Below are positions 44,304-51,935 of a stretch of DNA of 64,000 nt, in pieces (within the stretch, counting starts at the first letter, position 1; every line of letters begins with the position of its first letter). The stretch lies in NCBI GenBank assembly GCA_021413735.1, contig JAIOPV010000193.1:1-64000 (forward strand), in the 5' to 3' direction. Origin of the DNA: Planctomycetota bacterium. Lineage in GTDB: Bacteria > Planctomycetota > Planctomycetia > Gemmatales > Gemmataceae. Both the position numbers and the translations under genes were made by a program. The notes beneath the pieces were generated by a model. That model was not told where the DNA came from. It made no database searches and worked only from the letters and a program-made list of their open reading frames with translations.

Positions 44304-44627
44304 TCAAGATTGCAGTTGAAACAGGTCCTCGATGTCGCGGGCGGTGTCGAGGACTCGGATGACGTGGATGCCAGCCTCGGTTGGCCGATAGAGCACGATC
44401 AACCGCGGGAATGCCTCGATCTGCCAGCGGCGAATGTCCCGCTCGTGATCCGAAGCCAGCCCAAGCGTCGCGCCGATCTGAGGGAAGGCGGCGAGTGCCT
44501 GCATCGCGGCCTCGGCATTGGCGACGAACCGGAGGGCGACCGTGAGACCGGCCTCAACGCGGTAATATTCCGCGAGGTCAACGATGTCCTTCTCGGCCAG
44601 CGGCGAACGGCTGATCCCCTCAGTCAT
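44304..44627 (-). CDS. parE: ParE-type toxin
   Basis: 107 residues from MTEGISRSPLAEKDIVD at 44627. ParE/RelE pattern: DIVDLAEYYRVEAGLTVALR, then AAMQALAAFPQIGATLG and IRRWQIEAFPRLIVLYRPTE. ParE toxins inhibit gyrase. The start overlaps the ParD stop by 8 bp. Confidence 0.9.
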   Translation of the reverse strand: MTEGISRSPLAEKDIVDLAEYYRVEAGLTVALRFVANAEAAMQALAAFPQIGATLGLASDHERDIRRWQIEAFPRLIVLYRPTEAGIHVIRVLDTARDIEDLFQLQS

Positions 44628-44892
44628 GCGACTCGTCGGAGCGGCGTGCATTAAGGGTCGTCCTCAAGCCCGACCAGAAGTCATCGGCAAACGGAGCCGG
44701 CGGTCCGCTGTCAAGTCCCTTCTGGATTTCGCCACGCAGCCAGGCCAGTCGGGCCTCCCGCTCACGCTCCTGCTGCTCCAGAAGACGCAGGGCCATGCGG
44801 ACGACTTCGCTCGCGGACTGGAAACGGCCGGAACGGACAGTCTGCTGGATGAAGGCTTCGAGATGTGGGGTCAGGGAGACATTCAAGGTCAT
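44620..44892 (-). CDS. parD: ParD-type antitoxin
   Basis: 90 residues. The N-terminus MTLNVSLTPHLEAFIQQTVR and GRFQSASEVVRMALRLLEQQ is the classic CopG-like ParD DNA-binding domain, followed by a toxin-binding C-terminus (GLDSGPPAPFADDFW). Forms a module with the overlapping parE. Confidence 0.92.
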   Translation of the reverse strand: MTLNVSLTPHLEAFIQQTVRSGRFQSASEVVRMALRLLEQQEREREARLAWLRGEIQKGLDSGPPAPFADDFWSGLRTTLNARRSDESHD

Positions 44893-45011
44893 GAGTCAAC
44901 CGTAGCGCGGATCGACGGCAATGTCAATCATTGACATTGAACCGGAGGTTCACCATCCTCGACCACGAACCGGTAGCCCGCCGGCGCCTGGCTCACCCCC
45001 TGAACCCTCGA

Positions 45012-45380
45012 TCAGAATGGGTTCCGGGGTTCCGTCGGGGCTGGACCGATTGCTTCGGCGACCGCGTCGCGGCAGGCACGGGCGGCTTCGGCCAGATTCC
45101 CGTGCTCCCACCGGTCCACGACCATCTGGCACGCCAGCAAGAGGTTATCCGCAGCGGCATGCAATCGCGCCCGGCCATCCAACTGCAACAGGACACCGTC
45201 CGTCTCGGCCGTGTCCACCCGCCACTCATCCCACGGGTAACCGTCGTCGCACTCCTCGGCCGGTTCGTGGTGAATCGCTTCCCGCGCCTTGGCGAGCGCC
45301 TCCTCGGGCGTGTCTGCATCGACTTCGCACTGGGCATAGAAGGGGCGGTCGCACCAGGCGGTTATGAAATACCGGGTCAT
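45012..45380 (-). CDS. hypothetical protein behind leader B (122 aa)
   Basis: Start MTRYFITAWCDRPFYAQCEV at 45380, preceded by GGGAGG and overlapping the stop of a 15-codon ORF. A small alpha/beta protein with VDADTPEEALAKAREAIHHE and a C-terminal helical region (ADNLLLACQMVVDRWEHGN). Proteins of this kind are common beside ArdC genes on mobile elements. Role unknown. Confidence 0.65.
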   Translation of the reverse strand: MTRYFITAWCDRPFYAQCEVDADTPEEALAKAREAIHHEPAEECDDGYPWDEWRVDTAETDGVLLQLDGRARLHAAADNLLLACQMVVDRWEHGNLAEAARACRDAVAEAIGPAPTEPRNPF

Positions 45381-45424
45381 ACGGCCCTCCCGGTCGTGAG
45401 GGCAAGTGTGGTTTGTTGTGTCAT
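45377..45424 (-). CDS. 15-residue leader peptide ORF
   Basis: ATG 45424 follows AAAAGGAACACGACC and encodes MTQQTTLALTTGRAV; its TGA overlaps the ATG of the 122-residue gene (GTATGACC). It lies directly downstream of leader element B. Such a tiny coupled ORF may set translation of the main gene. Confidence 0.45.
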   Translation of the reverse strand: MTQQTTLALTTGRAV

Positions 45425-45625
45425 GGTCGTGTTCCTTTTCGATGTGAGGCCCCGCCCATCGGGGCCTTTCCGGTGTGCGAACGAAGCCGCAGAGCCGGAA
45501 GCGCAGCGTCCTTGCAAGCGAAAAGCGGAGGCTCCCGAAGGGAAACCGTTTTGGCAGCTTGCACGGGGCCGGCGGCGGCTTCAGCATCACCGGATGAAAG
45601 GCCCGGCGGGGCCAGGACCGAAGGG
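45425..45625 (-). repeat. structured leader element, copy B
   Basis: Same arrangement as copy A on the minus strand: GCCCCGCCGGGC, GGTGATGCTGAAGCCGCCGC, GTGCAAGCTGCCAAAACGG with an imperfect partner arm CCGCTTTTCGCTTGCAAG, a CCGGCTCTGCGG hairpin and a GGCCCCGATGGGCGGGGCC hairpin. Stem positions differ from A in both strands of several helices, which supports conserved folding rather than conserved coding. Confidence 0.75.
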
Positions 45626-45698
45626 AAAGCCGTCCAGGGGCAACGAAACCAACCGAGGCAGCCTTCGAACGGTCTGCGATGCCAGGAGTGGAATACTG

Positions 45699-45971
45699 TC
45701 AGTAGTCATCCGGCAGCAAAACGGTGGTCACCGACCGGTCCGATTCGGTAATGATCCAGAAGCGATCTTGGCCTTGCCCGTAGGCCGAAAACAGCCCGCC
45801 ACCGTCAGACAGAGCGGTATCGTTGGCGAGCGTATCTTCCGGGCCGAGATTGCCCCAATCGCCGCACGCATGCCGACTCAGGGCGGTCATCACTTCTTCT
45901 GTCGATAACCGTAAACTGGCGTTTGCCGTGATGGCGACCTGCCCAAGCGGAAAGCGAACAACGCGGGTCAT
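45699..45971 (-). CDS. small mobile-element protein following ardC
   Basis: 90 residues. MTRVVRFPLGQVAITANASL at the start, then SRHACGDWGNLGPEDTLAND, LSDGGGLFSAYGQG and FWIITESDRSVTTVLLPDDY. This pattern (LxRHxxGDWG...FWIITExDRS..LLP..Y) recurs in small proteins of plasmids and integrative elements. Function unknown. Its start overlaps the ardC stop by 4 bp (ATGA). Confidence 0.8.
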   Translation of the reverse strand: MTRVVRFPLGQVAITANASLRLSTEEVMTALSRHACGDWGNLGPEDTLANDTALSDGGGLFSAYGQGQDRFWIITESDRSVTTVLLPDDY

Positions 45972-46888
45972 GGCTCGACTCCCGGCTCACAACCCTCGGT
46001 CGCTGTGTCACTGGGTTGAAGCCCGTGCAGGAACTCCACGGCTCGCTGGGCGTGCGAAGCGGCCTGAACGATGGCTCGCTTGTCTTCTTTCAGCACCTTG
46101 AGCCAGTAACCCAAATACGCAACGTGATCTTCACGAGGTTCCGGAGTGATGCCCAGATCGCAGCACAGGAATGCCGCCCCAATCTCAGCGACCAACTCTT
46201 CGCGGGCATAACCCTCGTCGCCAAACTTCCGGCGTCCGAAGTCTCGGTCAAGGCGGATCGCGTGCTTGGTCCAGTGGGTCAGTTCATGGCAAAGCGTCGA
46301 GCAGTAACTCGCCGCATCCCGAAACGACTCGAAGGGCGGCATCTGCACGTAATCGGGTTCAGGAGCGTAATACGCCTGATTCCCGCCGTGACGGATGTCG
46401 GCCCCGGTGTGGGCGAAGAACTGGTCGGCGACCTCGATCCGCTGCGCGGAGTCGAGTTGCGGCGAGGCGGTCGCGTAGAAATGAGCGGGAAGTCCCTCAA
46501 TTTGCTCGACGTTGAAAACCGTGTAACCCTTGAGGAACGAGACGGTCCGCTCACTCTCCTCGCCATCCTCAGCGGTCTGGGTACGAGTGATGCGGTTGGA
46601 GTAAACGACTAGCGAACCCTTCGAATCCTTCCGCACGTTGCCTTTGAGTTCTTTGGCTTGCTGGTAGGTCATCCAGGTGGGAGCCGTGAAGTTCTGGTTC
46701 ATCGCCGCCGTCCAGAGCATCAGCACGTTGATTCCCCTGTAAGGCTGGCCTCCGGCTCGCAAGGGTCGGTTGATCTGTCCCGCGGCGTGTTCCGTGTTCC
46801 AGGGCTTGAGCCACGTTCGCACGCCTTGTTCGAGGTCGGCAATGATCGTGTCCGTGATGCGAGTGTGTAAGTCCGTGAGTGGGACCAT
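45968..46888 (-). CDS. ardC: ArdC-type antirestriction protein
   Basis: 306 residues; ATG 46888 is favoured because GGAGATACTC precedes it; another ATG lies four codons upstream. The N-terminal ssDNA-binding domain (DUF1738-like) has GQPYRGINVLMLW, APTWMTYQQAKELKGNVRKD, YTVFNVEQIEGLPA. The C-terminal zincin-like domain has CHELTHWTKHAIRLDR (HExxH) and YAREELVAEIGAAFLCCDLG. ArdC proteins protect incoming plasmid DNA from restriction in the recipient. It sits in a three-gene operon after leader C. Confidence 0.93.
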   Translation of the reverse strand: MVPLTDLHTRITDTIIADLEQGVRTWLKPWNTEHAAGQINRPLRAGGQPYRGINVLMLWTAAMNQNFTAPTWMTYQQAKELKGNVRKDSKGSLVVYSNRITRTQTAEDGEESERTVSFLKGYTVFNVEQIEGLPAHFYATASPQLDSAQRIEVADQFFAHTGADIRHGGNQAYYAPEPDYVQMPPFESFRDAASYCSTLCHELTHWTKHAIRLDRDFGRRKFGDEGYAREELVAEIGAAFLCCDLGITPEPREDHVAYLGYWLKVLKEDKRAIVQAASHAQRAVEFLHGLQPSDTATEGCEPGVEP

Positions 46889-46918
46889 GAGTATCTCCAT
46901 GGATGTGACGTTGAAAAT

Positions 46919-46953
46919 GGAACCGGCGGGCAATTTCATCGCCCGCCGGTTCC
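46919..46953 (-). terminator. strong hairpin between the 87-aa gene and ardC
   Basis: Perfect 13-bp stem (GGAACCGGCGGGC with GCCCGCCGGTTCC, nine-base loop) located four bases after the stop of the 87-residue gene and 30 bases before the ardC start. It may attenuate transcription into ardC or protect the mRNA. Confidence 0.6.
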
Positions 46954-46956
46954 CGT

Positions 46957-47220
46957 TCAGGCTGCCGCCTGTTCAGATTCCTTCCGGCCCTTGGCGTCGG
47001 CCTGAAGTTGGTGCATGACCCAGGTGTGAGCCAGATCGAACAACTTGGCCATCGTGAGGAGGTCGTCGAAGCCGAGGCTGTCAGTCTCCTTCCAGGCGTC
47101 TTCTTGCTTGTATCCGCGACTCGGTATGACGCTGTACCAATTGCCCCGTTCGCCGTGGTTTCTCCAGATGGTGACTTGCAAGGCTCCGATGCGGATCTTG
47201 TGTGCGGGTTGTTGTGACAT
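46957..47220 (-). CDS. small mobile-element protein before ardC (87 aa)
   Basis: Start MSQQPAHKIRIGALQVTIWR at 47220 after GAAAGGAAACCACC. The NHGERGNWYSVIPSRGYKQE and FDDLLTMAKLFDLAHTWV segments recall short proteins found beside ardC on many conjugative elements. Function unknown. First gene after leader element C. Confidence 0.75.
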   Translation of the reverse strand: MSQQPAHKIRIGALQVTIWRNHGERGNWYSVIPSRGYKQEDAWKETDSLGFDDLLTMAKLFDLAHTWVMHQLQADAKGRKESEQAAA

Positions 47221-47575
47221 GGTGGTTTCCTTTCTTCGAGTTATCGGCTGCGACCATCGCGGCCTGATGACACAGCAAACAAAGTCGCCTCAGTCCGGGG
47301 CGAAGCGCACCGGGCAAGCGGAAAATTGGGGGAGACCACTGGGGGAACCGATTTTCCGCTTGCCCGGCTCGGCGGCGGCTTTATGCGTGGCATCAAGAAG
47401 GCCGAGTTTTGCAGCCGTCAACATGGAGAGGAAAGACCACCCCCAACAGCAGACACCGCTCAGGAACCCGGTTCAGAAGCGAAAAATCCGCCGAGGAGCA
47501 ACTGGATCGAGGGAAAGACCGCTGGCGACGGAGTGCAGGCACGAAAGGAAGGGAAACCAAGCCAAGGTGAGGACA
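47221..47575 (-). repeat. structured leader element, copy C
   Basis: The core hairpin is a perfect 16-bp inverted repeat, CGGGCAAGCGGAAAAT (47311-47326) with its complement at 47351-47366. On the minus strand the blocks TTGATGCC, AAGCCGCCGCCG, the GCAAGCGG arm and a GGCCGCGATGGTCG hairpin follow the same order as in copies A and B. The upstream part (about 47400-47575) is shared with copy D at 54460-54625. Confidence 0.75.
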
Positions 47576-47727
47576 TTTTTGGTTTCCCAAACGCAGCGTA
47601 ATTTGCCGGACGCTGTCCAGCAGCGTGGCGGTGAAGCCATCGACCATGTCGAACACCAGCGAGCCGGCGGGTGAGGGCGCGGTTGGTTTGCGCGGCGTCG
47701 AGCGAAGTTCAGGCATCGCAGCCGGGT

Positions 47728-47937
47728 TCACTCGTGTTCGTTCGCATTGATTGCTTTGCCAAAGAGCCAGAGCACGGCCGTCGCCACGAGGCCGACCGGC
47801 ACCGACCCTTTGGCGATGCCGTTGTGGTGCCCGCTGAGGGCTTGGTTATGCGTCTTGTTGTGTGACTTTTGAGCTACGGCATTTCGGGCATATCGGTTTG
47901 TGCAAACTTTCCATGATATCGCCCTAGCGGAGGTCAT
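47728..47937 (-). CDS. possible small membrane protein
   Basis: 69 residues ending in GSVPVGLVATAVLWLFGKAI and NANEHE, a single membrane-type helix. The N-terminal part is basic and polar (NAVAQKSHNKTHNQALSGHH), and the ribosome-binding site is weak. It could be a real small membrane protein or a chance frame. Confidence 0.3.
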   Translation of the reverse strand: MTSARAISWKVCTNRYARNAVAQKSHNKTHNQALSGHHNGIAKGSVPVGLVATAVLWLFGKAINANEHE

Positions 47938-48046
47938 GAGAGTAAGAGACCCGGTACTAAGCGGGCAACCTCGCAGGCGAAATTACCTCCGTAAGACGGG
48001 AGGGCGAGCAATCCGTTGCCGCCCAGGAATGGCCGACCTCGCTGGG

Positions 48047-48364
48047 TCAGGAAGTGATATGCGACTCTTTGAGCGCCCGATCGACACCCACTTCGACCCC
48101 GCGCATGACGAGCGCCTTCGCGAATTCTGCAACATCTTGGTTCGCGACGACCTGATCGACGATGCGGTTACCAACTTCGCCGAGGACGCTGCCCAGTGTC
48201 TGACGGGCCGCTTGTTCGACCCCCCAGCGGACGACGCTTGCAATCTTCGCCTTTGTCTCGGGCGACAGCTGTTGGACCAGGCGAGGAACGTGAATCGCCA
48301 AACCAGCCATCAACTGGGGGTTCGAAGCGATCGCCTGCATCAGTGGACCAATCCAGCCGAACAT
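48047..48364 (-). CDS. hypothetical protein (105 aa), helical
   Basis: Start MFGWIGPLMQAIASNPQLMA at 48364 with GGAGGTTCCC upstream. A helical protein with LAIHVPRLVQQLSPETKAKI and GSVLGEVGNRIVDQVVANQD; amphipathic rather than membrane-spanning. No family recognised. Confidence 0.6.
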   Translation of the reverse strand: MFGWIGPLMQAIASNPQLMAGLAIHVPRLVQQLSPETKAKIASVVRWGVEQAARQTLGSVLGEVGNRIVDQVVANQDVAEFAKALVMRGVEVGVDRALKESHITS

Positions 48365-48471
48365 GGGAACCTCCGCTCAGGGCCGAACGATGACTCAGGA
48401 ACACCACGGCCACACGGCCCGAGGTTGCGCTGTGGTGTCTACTAAACATGAACGATTGGTGGAATGAGAGG

Positions 48472-48525
48472 TGATCTGGGACGCGATTTTGTCTAAGACT
48501 TTCTGAGACAAGAGTCTGTCTTAGA
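48472..48525. terminator. hairpin beside an IS630-like end sequence
   Basis: 48492-48525 forms TCTAAGAC...GTCTTAGA with an inner imperfect stem. The adjoining 22 bases (48472-48493) recur exactly at 51294-51315 beside an IS630-type relic, so this may be a leftover IS end now acting as terminator for the gene at 48533. Confidence 0.4.
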
Positions 48526-48532
48526 TGTGCTG

Positions 48533-48976
48533 CTACCGCCGGCGGACGGGAGGACGAACCGGGCTCTCAGCCTGCAGTTGAACTTCGGTGATGAGGTCGT
48601 GGATCAACTGTTTCCCGTGGTTCAGTCCCTGCGCCAACCCCACTTGGACGTAAAACTCCGATAGACGCCTGATCCACTCTTTGAGGGGTTGGGCAGCCTC
48701 TTCTTCATTCAGTGGCTGACCGGTTGCCTCCTTGAACACTAACGAGGCCAAGCGGCGTTCGGAGTCAATGAGTTCGCCAAGACCCTTTTCCAGTGAATGC
48801 CGACCATACAAGAATCGATTGGCAAAACGGCCACTATAGGTCCTTACGTCCGGTGCATCCGGTTCCATCTTAACATCGAACCGGTGCGGCCAGACGCGGC
48901 GTAACTGACCGATGGCAAGGTTGTCGCTCGGGAACGCGATTTTAGTGAAATCGATGGGCGGCGAACAATTCAGCAT
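48533..48976 (-). CDS. hypothetical protein (147 aa)
   Basis: Start MLNCSPPIDFTKIAFPSDNL at 48976. FANRFLYGRHSLEKGLGELI, SERRLASLVFKEATGQPLN and a helical C-terminal region follow, then a basic tail (PVRPPVRRR). An AT-rich stretch directly upstream (48980-49045) probably carries the promoter. No family recognised. Confidence 0.6.
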   Translation of the reverse strand: MLNCSPPIDFTKIAFPSDNLAIGQLRRVWPHRFDVKMEPDAPDVRTYSGRFANRFLYGRHSLEKGLGELIDSERRLASLVFKEATGQPLNEEEAAQPLKEWIRRLSEFYVQVGLAQGLNHGKQLIHDLITEVQLQAESPVRPPVRRR

Positions 48977-48979
48977 GCA

Positions 48980-49045
48980 ATCAACATAACCAATATTTAC
49001 TTAAATTATTATAATCATTAATTAATTATTGTCAAATATTTATTA
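48980..49045 (-). promoter_or_regulatory. AT-rich promoter region
   Basis: Nearly pure A/T DNA (CATTAATTAATTATTG, TATTATTAATTGAG) between two minus-strand genes in GC-rich surroundings; it probably serves the gene at 48976. Its AT-rich inverted words resemble those upstream of the Phd-RelE pair. Confidence 0.4.
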
Positions 49046-50161
49046 TTAATTGAGAGACAAACCTCGACCTGCGAGAAAATCTCTCGTGAGCTCCCACGCC
49101 CAGATGCCGACTGGCCGGCAAATTCTGGGCGGAGTTCGCGGTTGCCGGTTCATGAGTTTGTACTCCTCGTCCTCGGGTGCGGTCGACGTACCGGAGGCAA
49201 CTTCAAACGGCGGGCGCTCGGGCGGGTGTCCATAGGCCCGAAAATAAGTGGAGAACAGGGCGATGACCAGATCGACATCGCGGCTCACGTCCTTGCCCGG
49301 ATCCGCTCCTGGCAGGCCGAGTTGCCGAGCCACCTGATTGAAACGGAACACGCCTTCCCGATCCGGGGTCAGACAGTCGCGACCGATCCGGTAGAAGAGT
49401 CGCAGTTCCTCCTCCAAGTCGAGAGCTTGGTCAGCCATCCGTTCGAGTCCCTGCGCGACCGCTGGCCCCAAGACCTCCTCGAAGCCAGGTGGTGAGGCTA
49501 CGTCCCAACACACGTCGATCACCCCGCCGGTTTGATTCAGAAGCACCCATTCCCAGACAGGGCGGCCTCGCTTCGAGGGAACCAAGTTCCCGACGCCTCG
49601 CTGCTCGCAGAAATCGTGGCTGATCGGTTCCTCCGTGTGCAGATAGAGGGTCGGTTCCTCCGTCAGGCTGAAACCCGAGTTCAAATACCCTCCCAAGTCG
49701 AGGGTGAGCACCACCTTCTGCATTAGGGAAGGCTGGGGAAGGTGGAAGTGGGCGTGCCTGTGACCACGGTCAAACCCCTTCAGTAACTCGAATTGCAAAA
49801 AGTATTCGCACCCCGCCGTGGGGGTGAATTGGTACACATACCCCAATCCAGTATCGACATACCGGCCCATTTCGAACGCATCGGCCTCGTTGATCCCGGA
49901 GATTTCAGGTTTGCGAATCGCTCCTCCGTTCTGCGTCTGATACCGGAGGAAGCGAAACGGTGTTATCAGCCGGTTTTTCTTCGAGAAGCGGACCACTCGC
50001 CTGAGTCGGGCGAGATTATCTGTCCGCACATGCCGAGTGGTCAGTCCGTGAGTAACCCCTTCGCCACGCGGATTGGTCAGCGCACGGTGAACCGGTTCCA
50101 CCTCGATATGGATTTCGAAGCTGTCGATCTGGTAAGCGAACCGGGCAAGGTCGCCACTCAT
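49046..50161 (-). CDS. hypothetical protein (371 aa) paired with a GGCT-like gene
   Basis: 371 residues beginning MSGDLARFAYQIDSFEIHIE. Beta-rich N-terminal half (GYVYQFTPTAGCEYFLQFEL, RHAHFHLPQPSLMQKVVLTL) and helical C-terminus (VDLVIALFSTYFRAYGHPPE). The start overlaps the previous stop by 4 bp, so it is co-translated with the GGCT-like gene. I do not recognise the family. Confidence 0.65.
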   Translation of the reverse strand: MSGDLARFAYQIDSFEIHIEVEPVHRALTNPRGEGVTHGLTTRHVRTDNLARLRRVVRFSKKNRLITPFRFLRYQTQNGGAIRKPEISGINEADAFEMGRYVDTGLGYVYQFTPTAGCEYFLQFELLKGFDRGHRHAHFHLPQPSLMQKVVLTLDLGGYLNSGFSLTEEPTLYLHTEEPISHDFCEQRGVGNLVPSKRGRPVWEWVLLNQTGGVIDVCWDVASPPGFEEVLGPAVAQGLERMADQALDLEEELRLFYRIGRDCLTPDREGVFRFNQVARQLGLPGADPGKDVSRDVDLVIALFSTYFRAYGHPPERPPFEVASGTSTAPEDEEYKLMNRQPRTPPRICRPVGIWAWELTRDFLAGRGLSLN

Positions 50162-50826
50162 AATAGCCTCCGCACCTCCTCAGTCGCCGCTTCAGAGCAG
50201 ACGGGTTCACCGGGATCAACGCAATCGTCGATGATAAGATGCTCGGGCGGGCGGTCTGTGGAGTCGCGATAGCGATGCCGAAAGCCACCATCCAAACTAT
50301 TCAACCCAGATTCAACTATCTGTAGATAGGTTTTCCGAACTGACGCCTTCGCCACCGATTCGGGAACGGCGGACAGTAGATACTTGTCCAACCCAACATA
50401 CATGAACACCCGTCCTCCTGCAATCGAGCCGTTGGTGATCGAACCGGTCACATCGGTGCGAGAATAAATCCACTCCCGGGCGTCGAGGGCGGCCAAGTCC
50501 GCAGGGGTCACGACGAACAACACCCCGTTTAAGAGCGAGCCACGGTTCGGCCGAACGTTGAGGTAGATGATCCTTTCGGGGTATTCGCGGCCGTTTGCGA
50601 TCAGAGTGAAGAACCGAGAATTCGGCATGGCGATGTCCCATCCCCGCCTCCAACCGGGGAGCAGACACTCGAACATTGGCCCAGTGTAAGAACGGCCCAA
50701 CGTTCGCTCCAAACTTTCGCGTGAGAACAGGGAACCATAACCGAGGATCCCGACCTCGCCCGAAGACAAACTGAGGGTAAACTCGGACATCACAGCCCCG
50801 TAGAGAGGTACCAGCGGCTCAGTCAT
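50158..50826 (-). CDS. gamma-glutamylcyclotransferase-like protein
   Basis: 222 residues from ATG 50826 (GAGG just upstream); ATG 50790 is an alternative. VGILGYGSLFSRESLERTLG is the GGCT-fold signature (xxYGSL), followed by FECLLPGWRRGWDIAM, GVLFVVTPADLAALDAREWI with the E expected at the active site, and VFMYVGLDKYLL. Family members cyclise gamma-glutamyl or related substrates or act as glutathione-degrading enzymes. The partner gene downstream is of unknown function, so the substrate is open. Confidence 0.8.
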   Translation of the reverse strand: MTEPLVPLYGAVMSEFTLSLSSGEVGILGYGSLFSRESLERTLGRSYTGPMFECLLPGWRRGWDIAMPNSRFFTLIANGREYPERIIYLNVRPNRGSLLNGVLFVVTPADLAALDAREWIYSRTDVTGSITNGSIAGGRVFMYVGLDKYLLSAVPESVAKASVRKTYLQIVESGLNSLDGGFRHRYRDSTDRPPEHLIIDDCVDPGEPVCSEAATEEVRRLL

Positions 50827-50954
50827 CCACCTCACGCAGCGAAAAGGAAGTCTAGTGATTTGAGTCGGAAGTTCGTTTCCCGTTTCGGATTCCTGAGTAC
50901 CTCGGATTTCCCATGAGTACGCATCACAATACTGAGATCGAACTTCCGATAGGT

Positions 50955-51005
50955 CCTGCGAACACAAAGGGCCACTCCTGGAAAGTGGCCCTTTGTGTTC
51001 GCAGG
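50955..51005 (-). terminator. perfect 22-bp hairpin
   Basis: Arms 50955-50976 and 50984-51005 are exact reverse complements with a 7-base loop. It lies 11 bases past the stop of the minus-strand 61-residue gene, so it is probably its terminator. Its length and perfection are unusual for a simple terminator. Confidence 0.75.
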
Positions 51006-51016
51006 CCGAAAAGCAG

Positions 51017-51202
51017 TTACTTACTGTCTTCCGAACAGAAGAATGCGGTGAGGATTGCTCCCGCTAACAGAGCGGGACCGAGTATGGTTCCGCAGACTAC
51101 TTGCGAAGCGGCTACAACGACCGCCGCGGTCGCCTTGGCGGCAAGAACGGGGACAGCGTCTTTGTACACTTCGCTTCGGCTTGGAACTCTGTCTTCAGAC
51201 AT
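51017..51202 (-). CDS. small hydrophobic protein (61 aa)
   Basis: Start MSEDRVPSRSEVYKDAVPVL at 51202 with CCGGAGGTT upstream. Residues about 18-55 are hydrophobic (AAVVVAASQVVCGTILGPAL, LAGAILTAFFC) and could span the membrane once or twice. It stands alone with a perfect hairpin just downstream. A toxin-like or bacteriocin-like peptide is possible but unsupported. Confidence 0.6.
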   Translation of the reverse strand: MSEDRVPSRSEVYKDAVPVLAAKATAAVVVAASQVVCGTILGPALLAGAILTAFFCSEDSK

Positions 51203-51287
51203 TTTTATAACCTCCGGATCGAAGATCGAGCGCGACGAACACCGCCGCCGAATTCCACACGATGGAATCATGTCACGTCGAAGTGTT

Positions 51288-51547
51288 GAGATCTGATCTG
51301 GGACGCGATTTTGTCCCAGAGTTGTTTCAACGGAATTGCGGTAGCGTGAAGAACCGAAGCCACGGCTCGGCGGATTGCCGGTGTGGGCGACGACATCGCA
51401 GGCGAGAGAGGTGACGATTGCATCGTCGAGGGGAGGAAAGGTCGGCTTGCGGCCTCGTCCGGGATCGTCGTCCAAGGTGAATCGGCCACGGCCCAGCACC
51501 GAGGCCGCCACCGGCATCCCCAGTTCGGGTGCAGGTCGAGTCGAGTA
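51288..51547 (-). pseudogene. IS630-type transposase relic
   Basis: The minus-strand frame reads DDDPGRGRKPTFPPLDDAIV and then TSLACDVVAHTGNPPSR, the linker after the N-terminal HTH of planctomycete IS630-family transposases (PGRxRxFPP). It is followed in frame by TTLGQNRVPDQIS, encoded by the 22-bp sequence also found at 48472-48493. No catalytic part is present. Confidence 0.6.
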
Positions 51548-51935
51548 CCCGCGTGGACATTGGACAGTGCGGGCCAGTCGTGCAACATCAACACGTAGAG
51601 GAAGCTATATTCTTCGGTTATCGGGCCACGCGGGAGGCGGCGTTGATTGGCTTGTCTTCGAACTATACGGTACAGGGTAAGACGCTTGTCGCAGAACTGA
51701 GAAGTCCGTTCCGTCAATGCGAAAACGGCAGGTGTTCGGGAATGGTAGTTCTCTCTGGACGACGTTCGAACCGAAATCGCAGAGACATGCGGATTATTAC
51801 AGACCATGTTCTCGACGTTCGAGGCGATCTGTATGCGGGCTGCAAATCGCTGATGGAATGGCAAGCGTGATGCGGCGATCATAACAACTTTGTTGTGGTT
51901 TGCTACAATAGTGGCCTGCACTTGGAGGGGCAATC
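51548..51935. other. no gene recognised
   Basis: Frames in both directions are open but lack motifs and ribosome-binding sites. An AT-rich TTGTTGTGGTTTGCTACAATAG stretch at about 51890-51912 offers a promoter (TTGTTG...TACAAT) for the plus-strand gene at 51936. Confidence 0.4.
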
